DNA of 62,891 nt from an uncultured Lachnospiraceae bacterium. GTDB lineage: Bacteria; Bacillota; Clostridia; Lachnospirales; Lachnospiraceae. The notes beneath the pieces are model-generated. The model saw nothing but the letters and a program-made list of their open reading frames with translations. It searched no databases and was not told where the DNA came from. Both the position numbers and the translations under genes were made by a program. Position 1 is the first letter of the stretch; the number at the start of each line of letters is the position of its first letter. The stretch spans positions 1-62,891 of the forward strand of contig CATBDC010000019.1 in the NCBI GenBank assembly GCA_949502235.1, in the 5' to 3' direction. Below, one piece after another: positions 51,458 to 60,389 of this stretch.

Positions 51458-51764
51458 GTATTTATGAAGGTCTGAGAAGATATCAGAATTTTAAGCTTTC
51501 CGGAGGGCAATAACAAGAGAGTGGCCGGTGTCTTTCGGGCACCGGCCAATTGGAGAGGAATGAAAACAATCTATCTAAATGTAAACTAATTGTTAGGCGA
51601 AGTGCGGTAATCATACAGATTATGTAAGTGATAAGTACGACTACCGGCTTCTTTAATTGATATATTTATTATAATTTGAAAATGTGAATCGGATGTGTCA
51701 AAAAACAGAAATATTTATAAAGTTTCTTAAGAAAATTTAAGAAAATCAGAAGAAAAGTCCGTAA

Positions 51765-51866
51765 GAACATGATTCAGGTGTGAGGGGCGGTTTTTGCGTA
51801 GCAAAACTTTAAATGCCGCCCCGAACCGTTACTATGAGCGGCCTTCCAGGCCGTGAATAGAAACAA
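51765..51866. repeat. Composite GTTACTG-family remnant near tRNA-Ser
   Basis: GTAAGAACATGATTCAGG and TGTGAG match the inner part of the elements at 4000 and 12172. Then GGGGCGG...CCGCCCC forms a hairpin with TTTGCGTAGCAAA inside, followed by GTTACTATGAGCGGCC and GGCCGTGAATAGAAAC. It looks like a reshuffled or nested copy. Confidence 0.5.
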
Positions 51867-51870
51867 AAGC

Positions 51871-51895
51871 CCACAAGCGGCAAAACCGCTTGTGG
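51871..51895 (-). terminator. Terminator of tRNA-Ser
   Basis: CCACAAGCGG and CCGCTTGTGG form a perfect 10-bp stem. On the minus strand it is followed by GCTTTTGTTT. It lies 12 bp beyond the tRNA 3' end. Confidence 0.8.
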
Positions 51896-51906
51896 ACGTA
51901 AGCGTC

Positions 51907-51997
51907 TGGCGGAGAGTGTGGGATTCGAACCCACGTGCCCTGTAAAGGACAACCGCATTTCGAGTGCGGCTCGTTATGACCACTTCGATAACTCTCC
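51907..51997 (-). tRNA. tRNA-Ser(CGA), CCA encoded
   Basis: On the minus strand a 7-bp acceptor stem GGAGAGT/ACTCTCC, an anticodon arm with CTCGAAA (anticodon CGA reading UCG), a long variable arm and GTGGGTTCGAATCCCAC are all present. The discriminator G and CCA are encoded at 51910-51907. The long variable arm identifies serine. Confidence 0.97.
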
Positions 51998-52151
51998 GTG
52001 TCATATCAGCAATATCAGCCCCAAAAAGACCTCTGAAAGTACAGCATTGCTGAACACGAACAAATTATAGCATATATGCAGCGGGTGATGCAATAAGGAA
52101 ATATAAAATTTAGCCGGTAATTAGGGCAATAGCAAAGTCCAGGAAAAAATA

Positions 52152-52913
52152 TTATTCGTTTTTTTTAACCTGTGGATTGTCCTCTACAGTAATGATCCCC
52201 TTTTTCCACAAAATACGTGAGGTAATGATTCCGATTGGCAGTGAACCGATAATCAGGAATCCTACCATTCCGAATAAGGAGCCGCCGCTTGTTATGCGTA
52301 CAAATAATGCAAGAAGGGAGATAATGATAATAACCGGGAGTACTCCCTTTACGCCTCCCTTTACTACCTTATCTCCGGAGCTTGTACTGGAGAAGAGGCC
52401 CAGAGTCATACATCCGAACAGGGCGGGAATAATATAATTTGAGGCAGTTTTTACCTGCGGTATTTCGAAGAAAAAGCTGATTCGTGTGCTTAAAAGTGCT
52501 GCAATTGCCAGTATGATGACTGTCATAATAGAAGATACCGCGATTGCCACAGATGCCACAGCATCGCCCTCCGGTGTATTCTGATCTGTATCAGCCAGCT
52601 TGATGGCATTTACTGCACAGGGGAGCTTTAAGTTCATGATGTTTCCTGTGATGAAACCCAGATATGCGGAGCTTCCCATAATAGGGGTGTAACTGATTGC
52701 TTCTGAGATTCCGACAGGAATATAAATCAGCAGAATACTAAAGGTTGCTACGTTGAAAACCTCTCCGAAGGATGGAACAGCATCAAAAACGCTCAGCACA
52801 ACAAAGGGGATTGCAACCATATACACTAAAGCAATTACGGTTCCGATGCGGCCCCAGCTGTGAGACCATTTCTGAAAAGAATCCATTGTTCCGTTATCTT
52901 TATTTTTACCCAT
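52152..52913 (-). CDS. Membrane protein, second of a paired transporter-like set
   Basis: This 253-aa protein has six or seven hydrophobic segments. An N-terminal cytoplasmic stretch (FQKWSHSWGRIGT) precedes the first helix, and polar residues GNIMNLKLPCAVNAIKLAD lie between helices. Another polar patch is SSTSSGDKVVKGGVKG. I do not recognise the family. It is separated by 12 bp from the other membrane gene and lies downstream of the M20 amidohydrolase in the same operon, so the two membrane proteins likely form one carrier for the enzyme's substrate. Confidence 0.65.
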   Translation of the reverse strand: MGKNKDNGTMDSFQKWSHSWGRIGTVIALVYMVAIPFVVLSVFDAVPSFGEVFNVATFSILLIYIPVGISEAISYTPIMGSSAYLGFITGNIMNLKLPCAVNAIKLADTDQNTPEGDAVASVAIAVSSIMTVIILAIAALLSTRISFFFEIPQVKTASNYIIPALFGCMTLGLFSSTSSGDKVVKGGVKGVLPVIIIISLLALFVRITSGGSLFGMVGFLIIGSLPIGIITSRILWKKGIITVEDNPQVKKNE

Positions 52914-52925
52914 GATAAAACCCCC

Positions 52926-53636
52926 TTATGAAAATAATTTAACCCAGAGAAGTGATGATACCATACCTCCAATCATGGAAAACGCCATGATAAAGTCATT
53001 CAGCCATTTAAGGCCGGGCCTGGAGGACAGGATACCGAGTACTACTGCAATGATGAGGCCTGTAACCATAACCAGAGCCTGAATTGTATCACCGATTAAA
53101 AGTACCGGTACGTACACCGAGAACAGGCACATCATGAAAACACCGCTTAAAACATATTTCCAGGTGCTGGCGTTTTCAGTTTTCTGTACGCTCATGCAAA
53201 GCTTTTTGCCCAGAGGAATTAATACGAAAAATCCGCTTAACATTCCTACGCTCATCAGGATCATAACAACACCGAATTGTCTTGCAGTTGCCTGTTCTAA
53301 CATCTGAACACTGGATTCAAAGCCGATTGCAGAGGCAACACTGCTGGAAATCATGGTTTCATAGGAAAGAGAGCCGATTACGGAAAGTCTCCACCAGGAC
53401 CATACGGTTCCGAGAACCGGTATCAGGACAAATAAGCCCACTACGATAGAAAGGCTTGGTACGATTGAAAAAAACAGGCTGGATTTGATAACTGTCTTAA
53501 GCTTTTCCTTACTGATTCCAAGCTCCAGGCAGTGTGTATATGCCTTTTTCAGATAGATAAGTGAAAAGGCAGCGATATAAATGAGCCCGATCACTATCAT
53601 ACCTGTTAACAATGGGCTGCTAATAATTTCTTTCAT
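52926..53636 (-). CDS. Membrane protein, first of the pair (DUF5058-like)
   Basis: This 236-aa protein has six or seven hydrophobic segments. The region YLKKAYTHCLELGISKEKLKT after the first helix and the GTVWSWWRLSVIGSLSYETM stretch resemble DUF5058-type proteins; I give that name from memory. It is 30 bp downstream of the M20 gene and 12 bp ahead of the second membrane gene. A transport role for an N-acyl amino acid or peptide is inferred from the operon only. Confidence 0.65.
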   Translation of the reverse strand: MKEIISSPLLTGMIVIGLIYIAAFSLIYLKKAYTHCLELGISKEKLKTVIKSSLFFSIVPSLSIVVGLFVLIPVLGTVWSWWRLSVIGSLSYETMISSSVASAIGFESSVQMLEQATARQFGVVMILMSVGMLSGFFVLIPLGKKLCMSVQKTENASTWKYVLSGVFMMCLFSVYVPVLLIGDTIQALVMVTGLIIAVVLGILSSRPGLKWLNDFIMAFSMIGGMVSSLLWVKLFS

Positions 53637-53666
53637 AATTCATTCCTTTCGATTTTTAAATCTAGG

Positions 53667-54890
53667 TTATATGTGTTCCTCAAGCCACCGCATGGCAGTG
53701 TACGCATAAACGGCGCTTCCCGGTACCAGCACTTCTTCGTCAAATTTAACCTTTGGATGGTGCTGAGGGTAGCAGTAGCCATTGTCCGGATGTCCGGCTG
53801 CAAGTGCAAGCATAATAGAAGGCACCTTCTGGCTTACAAATGCAAAGTCCTCAGATCCTGTCGTTTTTGGTGCTTTTCCGCCAGCCATAGCTGTCAGCTG
53901 TCCCTGTGAAAATGCTTTCCCGGGACCTAAGATTTCCTGAAGATAGCGTACAGTACATGCAGACAGGGAAGCGTCATTCTCAAGTACAGGGCATCCCTTA
54001 CCGTGAATAACCTGTGCATCAGCCCGGAAGGCGGCGCCAATGCTCTTTACAATATCTTCCATTCGTGTTTTAATAAATGCTCTTACTTCTTCATCGTATG
54101 TACGGATCGTTCCGCTCATTTCTACAGTGTCAGGAATTACATTTGCAGCAAGTCCCGCGTGAATCGTTCCGATTGTCAGGACAGCTTCGTCCATGAGTGC
54201 AAGCTCTCTTGCGTGGATTTCCTGAAGCGCAGTAATAATATGTGCGGCGGCAGTAACCGGATCGACTCCGGCATTAGGCATGGATCCATGACATCCTTTT
54301 CCCTGAATCTTGATTTCAAAATAATCGGCTGCCGGTGCGCTCACACCGCCGTCACAGGCTACTACAGTTCCGGCAGAGAGCGGAAGTCCTGCCATAACAT
54401 GAATCATAAGTGCAGCATCAACATCGGGATTTTTCAATACGCCGGCATCAATCATATCCTTTGCACCGGCAAAAATTTCTTCCGCAGGCTGGAACATCAG
54501 CTTGACAGTTCCGTTGATTTCATCCTCATGATCCTTTAAAAGCCTTGCTGCACCCAGCAGCATGGATGTATGCATATCATGTCCGCATGCATGCATCTTT
54601 CCGTTTGCAGATGTAAATGGAACATCAGCTTCCTCTTTGATGGGAAGAGCATCCATATCACCGCGGATTAAGAAAACCTTCCCGGGCCTTTTGCCCCCTA
54701 TCGTTACAATAAGTCCTGCCTGTCCGCACTCCTGCGGTTCACAGCCTATTGCAGTCAGCTCTGATTTTACATATGCAATTGTTTCGGATAAATCAAAGCC
54801 GGTTCCCGGATGTGAATGAAGATAGCAGCGGTCCTTCAGCAGATTTTCTTCAAGCTTACCGGCTTCGGCAAGTAATTGCTCACTTGTCAT
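53667..54890 (-). CDS. M20-family amidohydrolase (N-acyl-amino-acid/peptide deacylase type)
   Basis: This 407-aa metal-dependent hydrolase is of the IAA-amino-acid hydrolase/carboxypeptidase Ss1 subgroup. It shows LHSHPGTGFDLSET, the metal motifs GDMDALPIKEE and MHACGHDMHTSMLLGAA, QPAEEIFAG, and the dimerisation-domain start GKGCHGSMPNAGVDPVTAA. It should cut amides of amino acids or small peptides in the cytoplasm. It is the first gene of an operon with the two membrane proteins. The promoter carries a 15-bp palindrome, and a divergent regulator gene lies next door. Confidence 0.92.
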   Translation of the reverse strand: MTSEQLLAEAGKLEENLLKDRCYLHSHPGTGFDLSETIAYVKSELTAIGCEPQECGQAGLIVTIGGKRPGKVFLIRGDMDALPIKEEADVPFTSANGKMHACGHDMHTSMLLGAARLLKDHEDEINGTVKLMFQPAEEIFAGAKDMIDAGVLKNPDVDAALMIHVMAGLPLSAGTVVACDGGVSAPAADYFEIKIQGKGCHGSMPNAGVDPVTAAAHIITALQEIHARELALMDEAVLTIGTIHAGLAANVIPDTVEMSGTIRTYDEEVRAFIKTRMEDIVKSIGAAFRADAQVIHGKGCPVLENDASLSACTVRYLQEILGPGKAFSQGQLTAMAGGKAPKTTGSEDFAFVSQKVPSIMLALAAGHPDNGYCYPQHHPKVKFDEEVLVPGSAVYAYTAMRWLEEHI

Positions 54891-54931
54891 AAAACTTCCC
54901 CCTTTTCATTTTAATTAATTAAGGAATAATT

Positions 54932-54981
54932 AAAGAACAGTTCTTTTAATGGATTATACATGGATTCTATAAATTAAGCAA
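54932..54981 (-). promoter_or_regulatory. M20 operon promoter with perfect palindrome
   Basis: On the minus strand TTGCTT (54981-54976) and TATAAT (54958-54953) are 17 nt apart. AAAGAACTGTTCTTT (54946-54932) begins at about the transcription start. A half-like TAGAACAGTATA lies at about 55078-55090 ahead of the divergent regulator gene. The palindrome is a good operator candidate for that regulator. Confidence 0.65.
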
Positions 54982-55140
54982 GTTTATTTGTTTTATTAAA
55001 AAATATTTGGTTAATATACATAAAAAAAACCGTGAAATTATTATCAGCTTATATTTTAGGAAGATAATTGTTGAATTTTAGAACAGTATAAGTAATAATA
55101 GATTATATGATGAAATAAAGATTAACTGGAGGCTTACAGG

Positions 55141-56463
55141 ATGTATCAGATTCTTGTTCTTACATCGGAATATCTTGCGCAGTATATGGATGATATATTA
55201 AAGGAACACTCACATGACATTATTTACCGGATTGTAAAATACAGGCATTTTTCAGAGATTGGCGCCTTATATCAGGAGCATGAGCAATGGGCGGATGGTG
55301 TTATGACGACAGGTATTGTAGTGGAGACCGTGATAAGGCGGGAGGTAAAGGGCAGATTAAAGCCTATCTTATCTCTTGACACGGATAATGAAACCTTTTA
55401 CAAGGTTCCGCTTATGCTTTTGATTGAGAACAGGCAGCTTGACCCGGACAGGATTATTTTCGATGTATTTGTCTGTACATCTCCAGGTGCATCTGTCAGG
55501 GATCTTATAGAAAATAAAAGTGTAAATGAAATGTTTCCGGATTTTCATAAATGGCTTAGCACTGCCACTGCCGGGGAGCTTTGTCAGATTGAGGACAGGT
55601 CTGTGGAGCAGATACGAAGGCTCTGGGAGGAGAATAAAATTGATATGGTAATCTGCCGTTTCAGCAGTATTGTCAGGCAGCTTAAAGACCTGGGGATTCC
55701 CTGCGCATTTGCCTCGGCGTCAGATGAATATGCCCATCAGATGGTAGAGCATCTTCTTGAAAAAATAAAGCTTGAGAAAATAACAGCTCATCTGCCGGCG
55801 GTTATTTTCACTGCACCGGTATCGGGGGATGGAGATCTCTGGAATGAATATCAGGAGCTTAATGTACAGAAGGGGCTGATGGATTTCGCGAGGGAGCATG
55901 ATTTAAAGTTTCTTATACAAAATAAACGGCAGGGTCTTTTAGTAATTACAGAAAAAACAGTTATATCTTATGTTACAGAATCCTTCCAGAATAGCGCGCT
56001 TTCTGAATATTTAAAAGAAAGGGCAGGTTTTGACCTGACAGTTTCCTATGGGATAGGCCATACCATAGAGGAGGCCTTGGAAAATGCGGCATATGCAAAA
56101 AAAGCATCCGGAAATACTAAGGATGCCTATCTGGTAGATGAGAAGAAGCACTTAAAGGGTCCTCTGGATAAAGACAGGACAGTTCTTACAAGTGATATGA
56201 TAGGTCCGCAGATACAGGAGGCGGCAAAACGTGCGTCACTTTCTACGATGGTGATTCACAGACTGAACCGGTTGCTGTGTCTTCTTGATAAAAGGGAGAT
56301 TACGAGCCGCGAGCTGGCAGAAAATTTTCACATTACAGTACGGGAGGCAAGCCGTATCCTTAAGCATTTGGAGACGGCAGGCTTTGCAACGGCCCGGCTG
56401 CATAAGTCCGAGCATATGCGGGGGCGGCCAACGAAGATCTATCACATTAAATGGGAAATATAA
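55141..56463 (+). CDS. Regulator with PrpR-like/degenerate GGDEF-like sensor and C-terminal winged helix
   Basis: This 440-aa protein is divergent from the M20 operon. Residues 1-190 look like an N-terminal sensor with alternating strands and helices (YQILVLTSEYLAQYMDDIL; DMVICRFSSIVRQLKDLGIP), similar in outline to PrpR_N. Residues 215-345 form a nucleotide-cyclase-like or GTP-cyclohydrolase-III-like domain (VSYGIGHTIEEALENAAYAKKA) without catalytic GGDEF residues. Residues 370-440 form a winged helix (ITSRELAENFHITVREASRI, RGRPTKIYHI). It most likely controls the M20/membrane operon and perhaps itself. The domain names are approximate. Confidence 0.7.
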   Translation: MYQILVLTSEYLAQYMDDILKEHSHDIIYRIVKYRHFSEIGALYQEHEQWADGVMTTGIVVETVIRREVKGRLKPILSLDTDNETFYKVPLMLLIENRQLDPDRIIFDVFVCTSPGASVRDLIENKSVNEMFPDFHKWLSTATAGELCQIEDRSVEQIRRLWEENKIDMVICRFSSIVRQLKDLGIPCAFASASDEYAHQMVEHLLEKIKLEKITAHLPAVIFTAPVSGDGDLWNEYQELNVQKGLMDFAREHDLKFLIQNKRQGLLVITEKTVISYVTESFQNSALSEYLKERAGFDLTVSYGIGHTIEEALENAAYAKKASGNTKDAYLVDEKKHLKGPLDKDRTVLTSDMIGPQIQEAAKRASLSTMVIHRLNRLLCLLDKREITSRELAENFHITVREASRILKHLETAGFATARLHKSEHMRGRPTKIYHIKWEI

Positions 56464-56468
56464 AATGA

Positions 56469-56822
56469 CTCTGGGAGCAGTTAGGCGAGCATCTTTACGG
56501 GGAAATGGAAGTTAAACTACCTGAGGATGTGGCAGAAGGTTTCCAGAAGAAGTTTGGCCCGCTGTTGGCTGAAAGCGGAAGCAGTAGGGACTTCCTCTGG
56601 CCGGAAATAAAAATATTTCAGAAGTTCATGGCTGATGCAGCCACATTCCATGGAGAGGGCAAGGAACAGGTGGAGATGTTTGTCAATGCGATTGAAGAAT
56701 CTGCCAAGAACATGCCGGGAAATGATAAATTCTTTTCAGTCAATATCCGTGAGTATTTGGCATTGGGGAATGATGAAGAAGCCGGAGAGCCAGCACTGGT
56801 TGAGTTGCTTTCCGACTGGTAG
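56469..56822 (+). pseudogene. 3' fragment of an unidentified gene
   Basis: The frame is open from 56469 (LWEQLGEHLYGEMEVKLPED) to the stop at 56822, but the only ATG is at 56505 with a poor binding site, and sequence upstream of it looks protein-like. That suggests the C-terminal 117 residues of a longer protein. The visible part is acidic and helical, ending LVELLSDW. I do not recognise a family. It starts 6 bp after the regulator stop, so its 5' part was probably lost when the regulator region was inserted or moved. Confidence 0.5.
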
Positions 56823-56992
56823 AGCTTTTAAGGCTGCTCTGAGATGAAAAGTATAGATTTTATCAGCAAAAGCGCAATTTGTCGATTTGTCGAACCGCAA
56901 TTTGGGTGGGTAAATTCCGCATAGGTGGGGTAAAAGGGGTAAAACTCATCATATACTGTTTTGGCAGAGGGCATAGAAGGATGTGAGGAAAA

Positions 56993-57460
56993 ATGGCAAT
57001 AGAAAAGGTAAAGGAATATTTCAAAAGATACGGGATGGAAGAAAGAATTTTGGAATTTGACGTGTCCAGCGCAACGGTGGAGCTTGCTGCCACAGTCCTG
57101 CACTGTGAGCCGCAGAGGATAGCGAAGACACTCTCTTTTATGGTGGATAGCCATGCGGTGTTGGTAGTGGCTGCCGGGGATGCGAGGATTGACAATTCAA
57201 AATATAAGGCGCAGTTTGGCACAAAGGCAAAAATGCTCTCACGGGAAGAGGCAGAAACGATTGTAGGCCATGCAGTGGGCGGTGTATGCCCTTTTGCAGT
57301 CAATGAAGGAGTAGATGTGTATTTGGATATATCGTTGAAACGCTTTGAGACGGTATTCCCTGCCTGCGGGAGTTCCAATAGTGCAATAAAACTCACGATT
57401 ACCGAATTGGAGGAATATTCTGGCTATATAGGATGGGTAGATGTATGTAAAGGATATTAA
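56993..57460 (+). CDS. YbaK/ProX-type aminoacyl-tRNA deacylase
   Basis: This 155-aa editing-type enzyme removes a wrong amino acid from tRNA in trans. It has SSATVELAATVLHCEPQRIAKTL near the start with the conserved lysine, KAKMLSREEAETIVGHAVGGVCPF containing the GG-VCPF substrate loop, and AVNEGVDVYLDIS. A ribosome binding site is present (GATGTGAGGAAAA). The subgroup (Cys-tRNA-Pro or other) cannot be told by eye. Confidence 0.9.
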   Translation: MAIEKVKEYFKRYGMEERILEFDVSSATVELAATVLHCEPQRIAKTLSFMVDSHAVLVVAAGDARIDNSKYKAQFGTKAKMLSREEAETIVGHAVGGVCPFAVNEGVDVYLDISLKRFETVFPACGSSNSAIKLTITELEEYSGYIGWVDVCKGY

Positions 57461-57465
57461 GATTA

Positions 57466-57502
57466 GGCCGCCGCTTATGGCTTATCACCATATGCGGCGG
57501 CC
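57466..57502. terminator. Bidirectional terminator-like hairpin
   Basis: GGCCGCCGCTTATGG and CCATATGCGGCGGCC pair with a single mismatch around CTTATCA, between the convergent deacylase and galT genes. The T-tract is weak on the plus side. Confidence 0.7.
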
Positions 57503-57567
57503 TGCCGTTTCCGTAGGTAGGTCTGACAGCAGAAAACCGCTTGGAAAGCGCTTCCCCTGCCTAAACT

Positions 57568-59064
57568 TTACAATGTCTCTATAAACCGCATAAATGCGTC
57601 TCTGCCTTCCGGCGTGCATTTATAGACGCCCGCATCCTCCAGTACATGGACAAATACCTCGCCCACTTCTTTTTTCAGAATATCCATCACATTTTCTTTC
57701 GTGATGCTGTCATATTTGGGAAGGAATTCCTCCACCCAGTCCGCATGCTTTTCGATATCGCTGCTGCTTCTTACATCTTTCTTATCAACAATGTATTCCG
57801 CCAGCAGCTCAAGCTCACCCTTTAATCTGGAGGGCAGCACGGCCAGACCCATGACCTCAATAAGCCCTATATTTTCCTTCTTAATATGATGATACTGCGC
57901 ATGAGGATGATATACGCCCAGCGGATGTTCCTCTGTAGTAATATTATTGCGCAGTGTCAGATCCAGCTCGAAGGTATCGCCGATCTTTCTCGCAATGGGC
58001 GTAATCGTATTGTGGGGCTCGCCCTCTGTCTCCGCGAAGATGAATGCGGCCTCATCGGTATAGGAACGCCAGTGATTTAACACATGATCTGCAAGGCCGA
58101 TAAGTCTCTTTTCATCCTTGTGGCGGATACGAAGCACGGAAAGAGGCCATTTTACAATGCCTGCCTCCACATCCTCATAGCCCGGGATGGTTACGGCCTT
58201 TTCGATAGGTGCCTTTGCCATGGCGAAGGTGTAATGACCGCCCTGGAAGTGGTCATGGCTTAAGATAGAGCCGCCCACGATTGGAAGGTCCGCATTGGAG
58301 CCAAGGAAATAGTGGGGGAACAGCTTTACGAAATCAAACAGCTTCGTAAATGCGGCCCGGTCTATTTTCATGGGAGTGTGCTGTCCGTTAAATACAATAC
58401 AGTGCTCATTGTAGTACACATATGGAGAATACTGGAAGCCCCATGCGCTGTCATTGATGGTCACCGGGATAATGCGGTGATTTTCCCTTGCCGGATGATT
58501 TACGCGGCCCGCATACCCCTCGTTTTCCATACACAGGAGACATTTCGGATAACTGCTTGCCTTTGCATTTTTCGCGGCGGCGATTGCTTTCGGGTCCTTT
58601 TCCGGTTTGGAAAGATTGACGGTAATGTCAATCTCGCCATAGGGAGAATCCACCTTCCATTTCATATCCTTCTTCACACGGTAGCGGCGGATATAGTCGC
58701 TGTCCTGGCTGAACTTGTAATAGTAATTGGTGGCGGCCCCCGGGGACTTTTCATAGCGGCGGGCAAATTCAGCCTGTACCTGGGAAGGTCTTGGCATCAG
58801 GCAGTTCATCAGTTTTGTGTCAAACAAATCACGGTAAACAACGCTGTCAGTGATAAGCCCACGCTTTACAGCCTCATCCAGAAGATTTTTCAGTATGCCT
58901 TCCAGCTCTTCTGTCACAGAAGAAGTGTCGATTTCGGTATCTTCATAGTTGTCCTCATGAAAAAGCTCCAGCAGAAGATTTGTTGTATAAATGCGTTCGC
59001 TTTCCGGGGTAAGTCCGGTCTGTATTCCGTATTCTACTAATTTTTTAATATTTTCGTATAGCAT
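57568..59064 (-). CDS. galT: UDP-glucose-hexose-1-phosphate uridylyltransferase, type 2
   Basis: This 498-aa GalT of the Firmicute type exchanges UMP between UDP-glucose and galactose 1-phosphate in the Leloir pathway. It contains the HDHFQGGHYTFAMAKAPIE stretch that carries the nucleotidyl histidine, and FNGQHTPMKIDRAAF, GVYHPHAQYHHIKKENIG and the usual length for this class. It lies 15 bp downstream of galK and is translated from AAGGAGGAGATGC. galE is not in the window. Confidence 0.95.
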   Translation of the reverse strand: MLYENIKKLVEYGIQTGLTPESERIYTTNLLLELFHEDNYEDTEIDTSSVTEELEGILKNLLDEAVKRGLITDSVVYRDLFDTKLMNCLMPRPSQVQAEFARRYEKSPGAATNYYYKFSQDSDYIRRYRVKKDMKWKVDSPYGEIDITVNLSKPEKDPKAIAAAKNAKASSYPKCLLCMENEGYAGRVNHPARENHRIIPVTINDSAWGFQYSPYVYYNEHCIVFNGQHTPMKIDRAAFTKLFDFVKLFPHYFLGSNADLPIVGGSILSHDHFQGGHYTFAMAKAPIEKAVTIPGYEDVEAGIVKWPLSVLRIRHKDEKRLIGLADHVLNHWRSYTDEAAFIFAETEGEPHNTITPIARKIGDTFELDLTLRNNITTEEHPLGVYHPHAQYHHIKKENIGLIEVMGLAVLPSRLKGELELLAEYIVDKKDVRSSSDIEKHADWVEEFLPKYDSITKENVMDILKKEVGEVFVHVLEDAGVYKCTPEGRDAFMRFIETL

Positions 59065-59079
59065 AAAAGCATCTCCTCC

Positions 59080-60249
59080 TTAACCTAATCTTCTTGCACC
59101 TTCACCGATATCGACCACATAAAATTCAGCCTCGTGTCCAACCTTGTCAAGATAAGCCTTACCGATTTCTTTTACAAATGTGTCCACAGCCTCATTTTTT
59201 ACAATGCTTACCGTACAGCCTCCGAAGCCGCCTCCGGTGATGCGGGAGCCGATAACGCCTTCTGTCTGCCATGCCAGGTCTACAAGAATATCAATCTCCT
59301 CACAGGAAACCTCATAGTCATCCCGAAGAGAGATGTGGGAATCGTTCATAAGCTTTCCGAACAAGGTCACATCATTTGCCTTAAGGGCTTCCACGGCACG
59401 GATGGCACGCTGGTTTTCATAAACGGCGTGGCCGGCACGTTTCTGCCTGATGGAATCCTTAATGGCATGCTTATACTCTTCAAACTGTTCTCCTGTAAGC
59501 TCGCCTAAGGAGTTGATATCTACAACCGTCTGCAGTTCCTTTAATGCGGTTTCACATTCATTTCTTCTGTCATTGTAGGCAGAGTCCACCAGACTGTGCT
59601 TTACCTTGCTGTTTGTAATGACAATCTTAGCGTCAGGAAGCTTTACCGGAGCGTATTCGTAATTTAAGGTGTTTGTATCAAGGAAGATGGCATGATCCTT
59701 TTTGCCCATAGCGCTTGCGAACTGATCCATAATTCCGCAGTTGCAGCCATTATAATTATTTTCCGCGTCCTGTCCGATAAGAGCGATATCTACCATAGAT
59801 ACCCCGTCAAATTCGTAAATGTCTTTTAAAATCACCCCTGTCAGCACCTCTAAGGAGGCGGAAGAGGAAAGGCCGGAGCCGTTGGGAATATCACCGTAAA
59901 TGGCAATGTCGAGCCCGTGGCCAATCTTCATTCCCCGCTTTTCAAATGCCCACATAACGCCCTTCGGGTAGTTAGTCCAGGCAGCAGCCTTACTGGGAAC
60001 CAGATCATCAAGGCTTGTTTCTACAACGCCGAAGGAATCAAAATTCATAGAATAAAAGCGTAAGGCGCGGTCTTCGCGGATCCGTACCACTGCATAAGTG
60101 CCAAGAGTCAGCGCACATGGAAATACATGGCCGCCGTTATAATCCGTATGTTCCCCAATGAGATTTACGCGGCCCGGTGCAAAGTAGGTTCTAAGTTCTC
60201 CCTTTTCTCCGTAGAGCTCTTTAAATTTCTGCATCAATTTCTCTAACAT
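59080..60249 (-). CDS. galK: Galactokinase
   Basis: This 389-aa GHMP kinase phosphorylates galactose. It shows APGRVNLIGEHTDYNGG, the ATP loop PNGSGLSSSASLEV, and the C-terminal RITGGGFGGCTVSIV. It is the first gene of the galKT operon and is divergent from an AraC regulator gene. Between them lie a TATAAT-like -10 and a poor -35, which suggests activator dependence. Confidence 0.96.
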   Translation of the reverse strand: MLEKLMQKFKELYGEKGELRTYFAPGRVNLIGEHTDYNGGHVFPCALTLGTYAVVRIREDRALRFYSMNFDSFGVVETSLDDLVPSKAAAWTNYPKGVMWAFEKRGMKIGHGLDIAIYGDIPNGSGLSSSASLEVLTGVILKDIYEFDGVSMVDIALIGQDAENNYNGCNCGIMDQFASAMGKKDHAIFLDTNTLNYEYAPVKLPDAKIVITNSKVKHSLVDSAYNDRRNECETALKELQTVVDINSLGELTGEQFEEYKHAIKDSIRQKRAGHAVYENQRAIRAVEALKANDVTLFGKLMNDSHISLRDDYEVSCEEIDILVDLAWQTEGVIGSRITGGGFGGCTVSIVKNEAVDTFVKEIGKAYLDKVGHEAEFYVVDIGEGARRLG

Positions 60250-60283
60250 TTTCCCTTCTCCTTATCTACATCATAAATTCTTT

Positions 60284-60346
60284 GTTTCCCTTGCGGGAAC
60301 CTGCGTTTTGTTTTATGATTATAATGATAATGAGAAAATAAGGAAA
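60284..60346 (-). promoter_or_regulatory. galK upstream region with inverted repeat and -10 box
   Basis: On the minus strand TATAAT is at 60323-60318. The -35 position (60346-60341) reads TTTCCT, a poor match, as expected for an AraC-activated promoter. GTTTCCC/GGGAAC at 60284-60300 forms a small inverted repeat in the leader that could bind a regulator or fold in the RNA. Confidence 0.5.
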
Positions 60347-60389
60347 TAGCAATAAGAATATTACACATAATTATAAGGATATTGAGGAA

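Noticed and set aside
59134-59508. 124-aa plus-strand frame inside galK (and similar ones in galT)
   Set aside because: These are shadows of well-conserved genes on the other strand, without start signals.
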